Source: Parabacteroides sp. Marseille-P3160
GTDB taxonomy: Bacteria > Bacteroidota > Bacteroidia > Bacteroidales > Tannerellaceae
NCBI RefSeq assembly: GCF_900162725.1
Contig: NZ_LT799418.1
Coordinates: 3,241,019-3,305,018 of the forward strand
Reading direction: 5' to 3'
Length of the DNA: 64,000 nucleotides
Positions 1 to 8,404 of the stretch are shown here, one piece after another. Every line of letters begins with the position of its first letter. The stretch's first letter is position 1. The notes below the pieces were generated by a model that was given only the letters and a program-made list of their open reading frames with translations, had not been told where the DNA came from and did not search any database. The position numbers were made by a program, and so were the translations under genes.

Positions 1-175
1 TTCTTTTCGTCACCGGAAAAAAGAATGGGCAAAACCCTTGTACTACATCTTGTTTTATGATCAGTCTTTCAATGAACTCTTTTGCTTGCGTCCGCCTGGT
101 TATTGTCGAACGTGGGTGCAAAAGTAAACCTTCTTTTTGGCTTGTACAAATCTTTTTACCGGTTTTTTTGAGCTT
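1..175 (-). promoter_or_regulatory. Minus-strand promoter and leader of a gene left of the window, possibly an rRNA operon
   Basis: Read on the minus strand, a TTTG box (complement of 148-151) lies 20 nt upstream of a TA-N-TTTG-like box (complement of 119-127), which fits the Bacteroidota -33/-7 promoter layout. About 115 nt of non-coding leader follow and run off the left edge. The leader contains GAGTTCATTGAAAGACT (around 68-84), which resembles the leader that precedes 16S rRNA in Bacteroidales. The rRNA assignment rests on memory of such leaders and not on any rRNA sequence in the window. The -7 box has five T's where the consensus would have four. A protein gene with a long leader is the alternative. 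Confidence 0.45.
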
Positions 176-441
176 TTTTTGCAGGGAAAAGATAAAGGGA
201 TGGGATAGAATGGAATAGAAAGGGGGGCCCTGCATAATTAAACGCTCTTTCTGAACGGGGGAATGCTGTTTTATCTTCCCGGCATAGGAAAGGGGAAAAA
301 GCGGGAGAACGGCGGAAAAACAGCCTTTGACTGCATCAATGCCATGGGAATAAATTGATTATGGGTAATTTACATTTCCAGCGGAATCATTCGGCCAATC
401 CGGTGCTGTATTTTCAGGTACTCCATGTTTTATTTTACCAA

Positions 442-505
442 GGTGGGCCTGGTGGCTCACCATGATGGGCCACCAGGTCAACCCTGGTGTGTCTGCAGGC
501 CCACC
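442..505. repeat. Nested inverted repeat, intergenic palindromic element (copy 1)
   Basis: The outer arms GGTGGGCCTG (442-451) and CAGGCCCACC (496-505) are perfect complements. Inside them, CCTGGTGGC (448-456) pairs with GCCACCAGG (469-477). The element can form a long cruciform or stem-loop, and it is rich in GGTGG/CCACC words. A related structure with the same words (AACCTGG, GGCCACCA) lies at 30784-30842, so it is probably a genome-wide intergenic repeat family. No gene lies within about 120 bp on either side. The rest of 176-441 shows nothing I can identify. Confidence 0.6.
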
Positions 506-627
506 ACGGTGTAATAAAAAAACAAGTACGGGGAAACGGGGAAAGGCATTGGCCCATTTATGCGGCGGAATGCCCTCACTACGGCGTATTGGAAGTAAAG
601 CACCTGCTTTGACTGCCCTTAAAATAG

Positions 628-882
628 GAGAATCATAGCGAGGCCGGAGACTCGCTTAGTCGAAGTACCTACCCTTATCTTATTAGTAAACATCGCTTTC
701 CGGTTGAAAAAGAGATATTACAAATAATAATTCATCTACATAATAACACAAAACGAAAAATATATACCGATGAAGATATTGGAACACTCCCTATAGAATC
801 ATTACGAATGATTCAATCAATTCTTCTCAAAGAAGGCATCAAAAGCATGCGCCGAAGGTGGAAAGTCAAGTTTTTTCAATAA
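628..882 (+). pseudogene. Stop-free frame without a start codon, possible 5'-truncated gene remnant
   Basis: From the stop at 625-627 to the TAA at 880-882 one plus-strand frame stays open for 84 codons. Its translation looks protein-like, with segments such as FPVEKEILQIII and IYTDEDIGTLPIESL. The only ATG codons lie in the last third, so no full gene can be made. Its 3' end runs antisense into the last codons of the isomerase gene. I do not recognise the family. It may be a decayed gene whose 5' part was lost, or a chance open frame. Confidence 0.3.
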
Positions 883-1806
883 CTCGTAAGATTCTCGCGC
901 ACCATATTCCCGGTCCATGGCACTATCCTCCCACTCTACTGAAAGCGGACCTTGATAATTAATATGATTTAACGCACGAATAATCTCTTCGAAGCAAATT
1001 TTCCCTCGTCCTAAGCTACGGAAATTCCAATAACGCCGCGGATCCCCAAAAGGGACATAGCCCCCAAATACACCCGCCGGTTTAGGAGTATCACTCCAAT
1101 AAACATCTTTCATATGCACATGAAAAATACGCTCCGGGAACTGATAGATAAAATCTACATAATCCACCCCCTGGTAACCCAGATGACTCGGATCATAATT
1201 AAAGCCGAAAGCCTGATGATTGCCTATAGCTTCTAAAGCACGGCGGGCGGTAATAGTATCAAATGCTATTTCCGTAGGATGTACTTCCAAAGCAAAGCGG
1301 ATGCCTAAGCGTTGATATTCATCCAGAATCGGAGTAAAACGGCAGGCAAAGTCATCAAAACCCTTATTCACCATTGCTTCGGTGACAGGAGGAAACGAAT
1401 AAAGCAGGTGCCAGATAGAACTCCCCGTAAAACCGACCACAGTCTTTACTCCCAGCACTTTGGCCGCATGGGCTGTCAATATCAGTTCTTCCGAAGCTCG
1501 TTGATGAATGCCTTCCGGATCTCCATCTCCCCAAATAAAATCGGGTAAAATGGCTTTATGCCGCTCATCAATTCTATCACACACAGCCTGACCAATCAGA
1601 TGAGAAGAAAGAGTATGCAGTTGAAGGCCATATTCATTCAATAGGTCCTTTATATTTTGGAAATAAGCTTCGTCTGTTCGATGTACATCCAAATGATCGG
1701 GCAGTCCGATTTCAATGCCATCATATCCAAAAGAATGGGCCTTTTGGCAAACGGTTTCTAAAGAAAGGTCTCCCCATTGGAGTGAATATAAAGTAATCGG
1801 TCTCAT
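817..1806 (-). CDS. Sugar phosphate isomerase/epimerase (xylose isomerase-like TIM barrel)
   Basis: The 329-residue protein belongs to the AP endonuclease family 2 / xylose isomerase-like TIM-barrel group. Members isomerise or epimerise sugars or inositol derivatives using a divalent metal. Visible signatures are the N-terminal barrel strand with YDGIEIGLP (about residues 28-36), the metal-ligand-like ALEVHPTE (about 172-179), NYDPSHLGYQG (about 203-213), HVHMKDVYW (about 230-238) and the late SVEWEDS (about 290-296). There is no signal peptide, so it is probably cytoplasmic. It is a single gene with a long AT-rich gap behind it and no obvious operon partner. The substrate cannot be told from sequence. 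Family confidence is high. Confidence 0.85.
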   Translation of the reverse strand: MRPITLYSLQWGDLSLETVCQKAHSFGYDGIEIGLPDHLDVHRTDEAYFQNIKDLLNEYGLQLHTLSSHLIGQAVCDRIDERHKAILPDFIWGDGDPEGIHQRASEELILTAHAAKVLGVKTVVGFTGSSIWHLLYSFPPVTEAMVNKGFDDFACRFTPILDEYQRLGIRFALEVHPTEIAFDTITARRALEAIGNHQAFGFNYDPSHLGYQGVDYVDFIYQFPERIFHVHMKDVYWSDTPKPAGVFGGYVPFGDPRRYWNFRSLGRGKICFEEIIRALNHINYQGPLSVEWEDSAMDREYGARESYELLKKLDFPPSAHAFDAFFEKN

Positions 1807-2145
1807 AAGGCAATAGATTTAAGAGGTTTAATTATTTACGATGTCTTCAAATATAGCAATTCTTAAGAAATAAAAAATAATTAGGACTCTATTATAAACA
1901 AAAAACAAGGGATCTTCAAAAAAAGACTATCCAAAAAGTTAAAAATGGATACTCTCTTTTATATCTTCGAAAAGACGAATTCTAAACCTTCAAGATATTG
2001 AAAAACTATTCTTGTTTATTATTCAATGTTTCTTTATACCCATATTGTATTTTCCTGTTCAATGCGTGTTGTAATTGTTTGACATAAGTTGTCGATTTAC
2101 GAATATATGAGATAATTTTTTAAGCTATCGACAAACAAAAAGAAA
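1807..2145. other. 339-bp AT-rich intergenic gap
   Basis: I see no coding frame. The only structure is a short inverted repeat, TTGTCGAT (about 2090-2097) with ATCGACAA (about 2127-2134), just past the stop of the DUF1848 gene. It could serve as a weak terminator for that gene. The start-proximal part presumably holds the promoter of the upstream isomerase, but no clear TAnnTTTG box was found. Confidence 0.5.
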
Positions 2146-3075
2146 TCAATCGAAGAGCAGAGTTTTTCGTAGTGAAAGAACAGTTCGTTTCTTTATAATA
2201 TCCTTCTCCGTAATATGACCGATCAATAGAGGAGAGGAAGGATTATGACGAAGTACTTTTTCCATCACTACCTTCTTGTTATTATTGGCATAACAATAGA
2301 GGCAATTGTGTGGACAGGAATCATATTCACCGATATCGATACTTTCTATGCAATGGCAAGCGGCGCGTTGGTTCTTGTCTTTTCGGGATAGAAGAGGATA
2401 GCCGGTCATTTTTTCAATGATCTCATTGTCGATACATTTGCCTTGTTTGATGCCGAAAGGTTGCAGATCGATTTCTTCTGAACAGGATTGTATTTCTATA
2501 TTGTATGTTTTTGCTATATCGACAATACTTTTGGATACAGTAAGAATTTCCTTTTCTGTCAAACTCCGGATGGTTGTTCCCCTCATATTCCTCTCTGTTT
2601 TTTTATACATGTCGATAAAACTGATCATACAACGGTTTGTATAAGATGATAATCTCCGGGCGATTGCTTCAAATGATTGAGTATGATAATATATATCTAT
2701 AGTTTCAGAAAGTAATATAGGATCATATCGCCAGATGACCCGGTCACTTCCGATTCTGTCCGATAATTTTTTGAATGTTTCTATCACACCGGCTTTACGG
2801 GGGACTAAAACTTCCATTTGTTGATTATATGGATTGATGGTAAATTGGAAATAGTAATGAAAGGGATCAATTTCATGCAAACGAGGTAACATTGCTGCCG
2901 GGTTTTTAGTCCAGAAAACAATACAATCTACAACATCAGTTGTAAGAAGAATTTTACTTACCTGCTGGAAATTCATCGGATTGCGCACATATACAAATCC
3001 TTCTTTTATCCGGTTATAAAACCATTCCGGATAAAATGCGGGAATATCAGTTCGTCGGCTTGCACTTATTATCAT
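2146..3075 (-). CDS. DUF1848 family protein with radical-SAM-like cysteine cluster
   Basis: This 309-residue soluble protein starts with ISASRRTDIPAFYPEWF, which is typical of DUF1848. The N-terminal half carries FWTKNPAAMLPRL (about residues 54-66). The C-terminal part carries a cysteine cluster CPHNCLYCYAN (about 254-264, spacing C-x3-C-x2-C) preceded by ACHCIES, which suggests an iron-sulfur centre like that of radical SAM enzymes. The family has no settled biochemical function. The gene stands alone and runs away from the flavodoxin/SusD scar. Length and both conserved ends look intact. Confidence 0.85.
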   Translation of the reverse strand: MIISASRRTDIPAFYPEWFYNRIKEGFVYVRNPMNFQQVSKILLTTDVVDCIVFWTKNPAAMLPRLHEIDPFHYYFQFTINPYNQQMEVLVPRKAGVIETFKKLSDRIGSDRVIWRYDPILLSETIDIYYHTQSFEAIARRLSSYTNRCMISFIDMYKKTERNMRGTTIRSLTEKEILTVSKSIVDIAKTYNIEIQSCSEEIDLQPFGIKQGKCIDNEIIEKMTGYPLLSRKDKNQRAACHCIESIDIGEYDSCPHNCLYCYANNNKKVVMEKVLRHNPSSPLLIGHITEKDIIKKRTVLSLRKTLLFD

Positions 3076-3246
3076 ACACTAAAAATAATGAAATAGGACA
3101 ATATAATAAAATTATGGACTTTCTCTTTTTATTAATTTAACGAGAGCTCCCTATAAACTATCATTACCCTCCGACAAAAATAAAATTCTTTTCCATACTT
3201 TATGACAGGCCTCTCTCCCTCCTACGAAAAAATCATCTAACCTTAT

Positions 3247-3318
3247 TTACTCCATTTTTTTCAACTGTTTCACCCAGTCAGCAATTCGCTTTGCCGTCAA
3301 ATCAGATTTATTCTCGAT
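3247..3318 (-). pseudogene. 3' remnant of a second flavodoxin gene
   Basis: The minus strand encodes IENKSDLTAKRIADWVKQL and then KKME and a stop at 3247-3249. This matches the end of the intact flavodoxin 400 bp away (LENQSDLTAKRIAAWVKQL then KKEWAE) with a few substitutions. Upstream of codon IEN the similarity stops abruptly and a SusD-like fragment on the opposite strand begins. Only about 23 codons remain, so this cannot be functional. It is a scar of a duplication or of recombination between two flavodoxin genes. It was missed by start-codon-based gene calling because it has no start. Confidence 0.75.
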
Positions 3319-3325
3319 ATACTAT

Positions 3326-3583
3326 ATGCGCAAGTTTAATAAATACAAGTCGAATGTGAATGTGGTGGACGCCGATGGGCTGATGAAAATCTTCCGTCTG
3401 GGCGAATTATATCTGAATTTTTCAGAACAGCCGCTGACAAAGATTGTCTTTGTCCCGGAAATCACTAAGCAGGGAACCGTTTACCAGATACAAATCACAG
3501 GCGTCGGACAGGTAAGAAATCAACAAGAAAGTGTATGGGTTTGTGCTTTTCATATTTTATCAACATACTTATGCATACCATAA
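3326..3583 (+). pseudogene. Fragment of a SusD/RagB-family gene
   Basis: The first 34 codons (RKFNKYKSN ... IFRLGELYLNFSEQ) match the conserved SusD segment in which an RKF/RKY motif is followed by hydrophobic RL-x-E-x-YLN-x-xE. In full SusD proteins of about 500 residues this segment lies in the C-terminal third. After NFSEQ the sequence loses SusD character (PLTKIVFVPEITKQG...), so a second junction lies near 3430. No SusC or other PUL gene is nearby. I treat it as a dead chimeric fragment and not as a real 85-residue gene, even though it has an ATG. Confidence 0.65.
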
Positions 3584-3612
3584 AAAAGCCCGAAGCCTTT
3601 GAAGACTTCGGG
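3582..3612 (-). terminator. Intrinsic terminator of the flavodoxin gene
   Basis: On the minus strand a 7-bp stem (3606-3612 with 3589-3595, CCCGAAG/CTTCGGG) is followed by a run of six T's (complement of 3582-3587). It sits about 30 nt past the flavodoxin stop and would end the dehydrogenase-flavodoxin transcript. Confidence 0.75.
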
Positions 3613-3643
3613 ACATTTAATAAGGATATAGTTTCTGGAAACT

Positions 3644-4153
3644 CTATTCAGCCCATTCCTTCTTTAATTGTTTCACCCAGGCAGCAATTCGCTTTGCTGT
3701 TAAATCGGATTGATTCTCTAAATCGAGGACTAAGCCAAGGAATTGATTATTCCGAACAGCACGGGATTTATTGAAATCGTAGCCTTCGGTAGAGGTAAAC
3801 CCGACCAAAGTAGCACCTGCCAATTCAAAGGCATCGGCCAGAATGCCAACGCCATCCACAAAATTATCGGGATAGCCGGCCTGGTCTCCCAAGCCGAAAA
3901 TAGCCACTTTCTTTCCGGACAAGTCCAGAGATACGAGTTCCGGAATCAATTCATCCCAATAAGTCGGGAGCTCTCCGTCGAACCAGGTAGAAGCGCCTAC
4001 AATCAAATTGTCATAATGCTCGAAATCCGTTTTCCAAGCCTCTTCGATGGGGACAATATCCACCTGATCCGTTCCGAAAGCCTCTTGTATCTGCTTTCCT
4101 ATCTGTGCCGTTTTCTTTGTGTTTACACCGTAAAACAAACCTGTCTTTTTCAT
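3644..4153 (-). CDS. fldA: Flavodoxin
   Basis: The 169-residue protein is a long-chain flavodoxin, an FMN electron carrier in the cytoplasm. The N-terminal phosphate loop is GLFYGVNTKKTAQIG (about residues 4-18), with an Asn where most flavodoxins have Ser/Thr-Gly (T-G-N-T). The other FMN loops are GASTWFDGELPTYWDE (about 53-68) and FGLGDQAGYPDNFVDG (about 86-101), whose aromatic residues (W, Y) would stack on the isoalloxazine ring. The insert typical of long-chain flavodoxins is present. The gene starts 31 bp after the E1 stop and is followed by a terminator, so it is probably the last gene of the dehydrogenase transcript. A 3' remnant of a second copy lies downstream. Confidence 0.92.
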   Translation of the reverse strand: MKKTGLFYGVNTKKTAQIGKQIQEAFGTDQVDIVPIEEAWKTDFEHYDNLIVGASTWFDGELPTYWDELIPELVSLDLSGKKVAIFGLGDQAGYPDNFVDGVGILADAFELAGATLVGFTSTEGYDFNKSRAVRNNQFLGLVLDLENQSDLTAKRIAAWVKQLKKEWAE

Positions 4154-4184
4154 TTCTTCTCTTTTTATTTTTATTTATGCATAA

Positions 4185-6230
4185 TCAATATTCCAACAAC
4201 CGTTTTGCCTCATCATAGATTAAAGGTATTCCCGGAAGGATCGCTTTCTCCAGGTTCGGATGGAATCCTACCGGCGTAAAAGTAGAACCAACCCGCCGGA
4301 CGGGAGCATCCAGATGCTGGAATATTTCGGTTCCGATCGTTGCGGCTATTTCCGCACCGAATCCGGAAAAGACCTTGTCTTCATGGACAATTAAAACTTT
4401 ATTCGTTTTCTTTATAGATGCAAAGACTGTTTCTTTGTCCCACGGGAGAAGCGACCGTAGATCGATTACTTCGACACTTCCATGGCCTTCCTTTGCCAAA
4501 CGTTCTGCTACCGCAAGGCAAAGGTGGGTGGTATTTCCGTAGGTAATGACGGTCATATCTTTCCCCTCCCGGCGAATGCGGGCTTTACCGAACGGTACTT
4601 CGAAATCATCCGGCACGACAGTTGCCGCCTCCGAAGAGTTATATAACGCTTTCGGTTCCATGAAAACCGTCAGTCCCCGCGAACGCAGGCTCGTACGTAA
4701 GAGCCCGGCAGCATCATCAGCAAACGAGGGATAGACGATCCGGGCCCCCGGCAAGGTTGTCAAGGCGCCTTCCAGGTTTTGGGAATGATATAAGCCGCCG
4801 CCGATATAGCCGCCGGAAGCGAGGCGCAAGGTGATATTAGGTGAAAACTGCCCGTTGCTTCGCCAATAGTCGTGCGTACACTCCACATACTGATTCATTG
4901 CCGGCCAAAAATAATCGGCAAACTCAGCCCCTTCGATCACGAGCCGTATCTTTGGGTCGAAGCGGGACATTCCATTGGCCGTACCGACAATATAATCTTC
5001 GGCGATGGGCGCATTGAAGACGCGGGCTTCGCCGAACTCCTGCTGCATACCCTTCGAGACATTGAAGACACCGCCTTTATCCTTGTTCGCCACATCCTGT
5101 CCCCAAAGAAAAGTATCCGGATTGAGCCGGAACTCGGCCTTTAAGGTTTCATTGATAGCCGTCACCATATTTTTCTTCTCCCCTTCCGCCGAATGGATTC
5201 CTTCGGGATAACGTTGCGGATGGTAAGGTTCAGGAATGACATGGTCGAGAATTGTTTTCGGATCAGGATCCGGCGCAGCGATCGCTTTCCGGTTAGCCGC
5301 CTTTAATTCCTTGGCCGCCTCTTCTTCAATCTGCTTAAGCTCCTTTTCGGTAAACCGTTTGTAACGCAAGAGCATTCGCCGGAATTTAAGCAGCGGGTCG
5401 GCCGCTCTGACATAAGACAGCTCGTCTTCATCCCGGTACAATGTATGTTTGTCGGAATTGGAGTGGGAACCGATTCGGACACAGTTGGCCTGTACAATGA
5501 CCGGATTGCGCGTTTCGATAGCGTATTCCCGCGCTTCCTCCATAGCATTCATGGAATCGAAAACGTCCTTCCCATTACAATTGATGATCTTCAGGTTCTT
5601 AAAGCCCGAGAAGTTTTCCGCTACGCGACGATTGGCCGTCTGGTCCTTCTTGGGCACCGAAATTCCGTATCCATTGTCCTGTATGACAAAAATGACAGGC
5701 AGGCGCTCCGTACTGGCCCCATTGATCGCCTCGTACACAAAACCCTCCGAAACCGTCGCCTCGCCGTGCAGGGTGATAGCAACTCCCTCGTGCTTATAGT
5801 AAACCATGGCTCTCGCCACTCCCACCGCATGAGTATCCTGGCTACCGACGGCCGAGGATACATTTTCGATATGCCAGGAAATCTTGGCAAAGTGGTTTGA
5901 CATATGCCTCCCTCCACCTGTCAGGTCCGTCACCTTGGACAAGCCGTTCAGGAGAATCTCCTCGACCGACATACCGGCCGAAAGCACAGTCAGCATATCC
6001 CTATAGTAAGGAAAGAGGAAATCCTTTCCTTTGCGGAATACCTGGCCGACCGCCAGTTGTATGCCGTCATGCCCCGCATAAGGCGCATGGTAAGACCAAC
6101 CCAGAGACTGCAGCAGATAAGAGGGCGCCTTCTCGTCGATCGCCCGTCCGAGCGTCATCAAATGAAACCATTTCTTCAGTAATTCCTGATCTGTCGTTCT
6201 TATATCGTATCTTTTCATCTCTCTTTTCAT
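4185..6230 (-). CDS. 2-oxoacid dehydrogenase E1, fused alpha and beta subunits
   Basis: This 681-residue thiamine diphosphate enzyme decarboxylates a 2-oxoacid (branched-chain 2-oxoacid, pyruvate or acetoin-type) and passes the acyl group to the lipoyl arm of E2. Residues about 1-320 are the E1-alpha part. It carries the ThDP/Mg motif as HGEATVSEG ... QDNGYGIS, with Glu in place of the usual Asp of GDG and the second Asn of NN kept. Residues about 345-681 are the E1-beta transketolase-like part (FNAPIAEDYIVGTANG, HSQNLEGALTTLPG, EDKVFSGFGAEIAA). In many bacteria these are two genes, so this is a natural fusion. The gene follows E2 by 7 bp. The start at MKREMKRYD could also be the internal Met5. 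Substrate is not decided by sequence. Confidence 0.92.
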   Translation of the reverse strand: MKREMKRYDIRTTDQELLKKWFHLMTLGRAIDEKAPSYLLQSLGWSYHAPYAGHDGIQLAVGQVFRKGKDFLFPYYRDMLTVLSAGMSVEEILLNGLSKVTDLTGGGRHMSNHFAKISWHIENVSSAVGSQDTHAVGVARAMVYYKHEGVAITLHGEATVSEGFVYEAINGASTERLPVIFVIQDNGYGISVPKKDQTANRRVAENFSGFKNLKIINCNGKDVFDSMNAMEEAREYAIETRNPVIVQANCVRIGSHSNSDKHTLYRDEDELSYVRAADPLLKFRRMLLRYKRFTEKELKQIEEEAAKELKAANRKAIAAPDPDPKTILDHVIPEPYHPQRYPEGIHSAEGEKKNMVTAINETLKAEFRLNPDTFLWGQDVANKDKGGVFNVSKGMQQEFGEARVFNAPIAEDYIVGTANGMSRFDPKIRLVIEGAEFADYFWPAMNQYVECTHDYWRSNGQFSPNITLRLASGGYIGGGLYHSQNLEGALTTLPGARIVYPSFADDAAGLLRTSLRSRGLTVFMEPKALYNSSEAATVVPDDFEVPFGKARIRREGKDMTVITYGNTTHLCLAVAERLAKEGHGSVEVIDLRSLLPWDKETVFASIKKTNKVLIVHEDKVFSGFGAEIAATIGTEIFQHLDAPVRRVGSTFTPVGFHPNLEKAILPGIPLIYDEAKRLLEY

Positions 6231-6237
6231 TTATTAA

Positions 6238-7584
6238 TTATGCACTCCAATTCTCTAAATAATCCGCAATCCGGCGAAGGAATTCGCCGCCCAAAGAACC
6301 GTCGATCACCCGATGATCATAAGACAAGGATAGGTACATACGGTGGCGGATGGCAATCACATCTCCTTCGGCGGTTTCAAGGACCACCGGTTTCTTTTCG
6401 ATCACTCCCACGCCGAGGATGGCCACCTCCGGCTGATTGATGATCGGCGTACCGAACAGACTCTTGAACGAGCCGAAATTCGTAATCGTAAACGTACCGC
6501 CCTGTATGTCATCCGGCGACAATTTGCTGGCACGCGCCTTCGCGGCCAAGGTATGGATAGAGGAGGCCAATCCGCTCAGGCTCAGCTTATCAGCATCCTT
6601 GATAACCGGAACGATCAGGTTGCCGTCGTTCAGTGAAACCGCAATACCCAGATTAATCCGTTTCTTCTGGATGATATTATATCCGTCGACTGAAGAATTA
6701 ACGCGCGGAAAATCCTTCAACGCTCTGGTTGTCGCTTCCGCGATGGGGGACATGTAAGTCAGACTGATGCCTTCGCGCTTCTTAAAAGCATCTTTGTTTT
6801 TCTCACGCCACTGTACCAAGCGCGTTACATCTACTTCTAACACATTGGTCACATGCGGCGAAATCTTCTTGGAGGCCGTCATCCGGTCCGCAATGATACG
6901 CCGTACCGGATCCATGGCGATTACTTCGTCTTCCAGTGAAATGGCGACCGGAGCAGGACGTTCCGCCGGAGCAGGCGAAGCAGCTTGCGATGCAGCCGGA
7001 GCCGTCGATACGCTTTGTGCGGCCGGCTTAGCGGGCGCAGGCGAAGCAACTCCTCCCTTGGCTTTCTGTTCCAAATAGGATTCAATATCTTTTTTACTTA
7101 ATCGGCCCAGGTATCCGGTGCCCGGAATGGCATCCAATTCCTCTTTCCCGATGCCGGCTTCACGCGCCTTGCTCAGGACGACCGGCGAATACCAGCGGTC
7201 CTCCGTTCCCTTGGTTACCTTTTCGGCAGGAACCGGCTCACTTTTTACCGCCACTTGCTCCGGCTCTTTTCCGGCAGGCGCTTCCGGCGTTTCTTGATTT
7301 CCGGTAGCCGGTTCCGTTGCGGGAGTTTCTTCCCCTTCGTCGCCATCCAACTGAATCAGCGCAACTACGACGCCGACCTCTACAGTATCTCCTTCATTTG
7401 CCAAAATCTCAAGAACTTTCCCCGCGACCGGAGAGGGCACTTCCGCACTCACCTTCGCCGTATTTACTTCAAACAGGATATCGTCTTCATTGACGTGATC
7501 CCCTACTTTTACAGACCAGGAAATAATCGTTCCTTCCGTAATGCTCTCTCCCAGCTTGGGCATTTTTATTTCAAATGTTGCCAT
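6238..7584 (-). CDS. 2-oxoacid dehydrogenase E2, dihydrolipoyl acyltransferase
   Basis: This 448-residue E2 core protein carries acyl groups from E1 to coenzyme A. It has one N-terminal lipoyl domain (about residues 1-78, lipoyl Lys44 in NTAKVSAEVPSP). A long Ala/Pro/Glu-rich linker follows, then the E1/E3-binding domain (SPVVLSKAREAGIG, about 135-175), a second Ala/Pro linker and the catalytic domain ending with SYDHRVIDG, whose His and Asp are catalytic. A frame open upstream to 7698 would add 38 residues overlapping the lipoate ligase. I chose MATFEIKMPKLGES because lipoyl domains start there. The Ala in TAK replaces the more usual Asp of TDK. It lies between the lipoate ligase and E1 genes. 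Confidence 0.93.
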   Translation of the reverse strand: MATFEIKMPKLGESITEGTIISWSVKVGDHVNEDDILFEVNTAKVSAEVPSPVAGKVLEILANEGDTVEVGVVVALIQLDGDEGEETPATEPATGNQETPEAPAGKEPEQVAVKSEPVPAEKVTKGTEDRWYSPVVLSKAREAGIGKEELDAIPGTGYLGRLSKKDIESYLEQKAKGGVASPAPAKPAAQSVSTAPAASQAASPAPAERPAPVAISLEDEVIAMDPVRRIIADRMTASKKISPHVTNVLEVDVTRLVQWREKNKDAFKKREGISLTYMSPIAEATTRALKDFPRVNSSVDGYNIIQKKRINLGIAVSLNDGNLIVPVIKDADKLSLSGLASSIHTLAAKARASKLSPDDIQGGTFTITNFGSFKSLFGTPIINQPEVAILGVGVIEKKPVVLETAEGDVIAIRHRMYLSLSYDHRVIDGSLGGEFLRRIADYLENWSA

Positions 7585-7651
7585 AGTACAATTATTATTA
7601 AACACATTTATTTCACACAAAAAGAAGAGAAGAGGATGGCGGTTTTTATTA

Positions 7652-8395
7652 TTACTGCCGACAGAAGCTACCTTCGTAGTTCCATATGGAAGTTGCATAT
7701 TTTATTGTTTCCAAACGGGTAATCGCGGACAGATCTTCCACCGTAAACGAGTAAAGACGATTACCCGGATCCTTACTCAAAAAATAATCCAATATATATT
7801 GCCTGAATGCCCCCAGTGTCCATCTTCCGGGGAGATAATCCACCAAATTGGCGACCGGGCTTTTCACCGACCGAACCGTAATCCGGTGCTTCCCCTGAAC
7901 TTCGTCTCCCGCTGGAAGCGCCTCCAAAGACGAAACCAACCGGTTCAAATCCGTTGAAAAGAGCAAAGTGGCATGATACATCGCCCGATCCTTATGGATG
8001 CATTGGGCGCTTCCCGAAACTTTATATCCGTCAATATAAAGCCCTCGCCGCTCATCCGTCCGGACTTCGATCCCTATCCGTGAAAGCATGGCGGCTATTT
8101 CTCCGGAAAAGCGGTCGAAATCCGCATTCCCTGTCGTTTCAATAAAGGTAAGGTTCATATTTCCGCCATCATGAAACACGGCGCCTCCACCCGAAAAACG
8201 ACGTACAATTTTCAGATTATCAGTCTGAGCCACCTGGCTGTTCACCTCATGCCAGACCTCCTGATGTTTCCCGATAATTACCGACGGCTCGTTCTGCCAG
8301 AGCATAAACAAGTTCTCCCGAAAGTTCTTCAACAGATACTCTTCGGCAGCCAAATTAAAATACGCGTCAGTATGTCGGTTATCTATGCAAAGCAT
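7652..8395 (-). CDS. lplA: Lipoate-protein ligase family protein
   Basis: The 247-residue protein shows the BPL/LplA catalytic fold. It has FNLAAEEYLL (about residues 14-23), NEPSVIIGKHQ (about 35-45), RRFSGGGAVFHDGGNMNLTF (about 65-84) and a Lys-containing DGYKVSGSAQ (about 126-135), which is the lipoyl-AMP binding Lys region. The enzyme activates free lipoate with ATP and attaches it to the E2 lipoyl Lys. It is shorter than E. coli LplA (about 338 aa) and ends soon after a W-x-Y motif, so the C-terminal accessory domain is absent. Short forms are common in Bacteroidota. Its place between lpd and E2 (9 and 67 bp gaps) ties it to modification of this E2. Confidence 0.9.
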   Translation of the reverse strand: MLCIDNRHTDAYFNLAAEEYLLKNFRENLFMLWQNEPSVIIGKHQEVWHEVNSQVAQTDNLKIVRRFSGGGAVFHDGGNMNLTFIETTGNADFDRFSGEIAAMLSRIGIEVRTDERRGLYIDGYKVSGSAQCIHKDRAMYHATLLFSTDLNRLVSSLEALPAGDEVQGKHRITVRSVKSPVANLVDYLPGRWTLGAFRQYILDYFLSKDPGNRLYSFTVEDLSAITRLETIKYATSIWNYEGSFCRQ

Positions 8396-8404
8396 GCTTT
8401 TTCT

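Noticed and set aside
5445-5900. Long plus-strand frame inside the E1 gene
   Set aside because: It is a shadow of the GC-rich E1 coding strand; E1 has full conserved motifs.
7585-7698. N-terminal 38-codon extension of E2
   Set aside because: It overlaps the lipoate ligase end, has no lipoyl-domain homology, and MATFEIKMPKLGES is the expected start.
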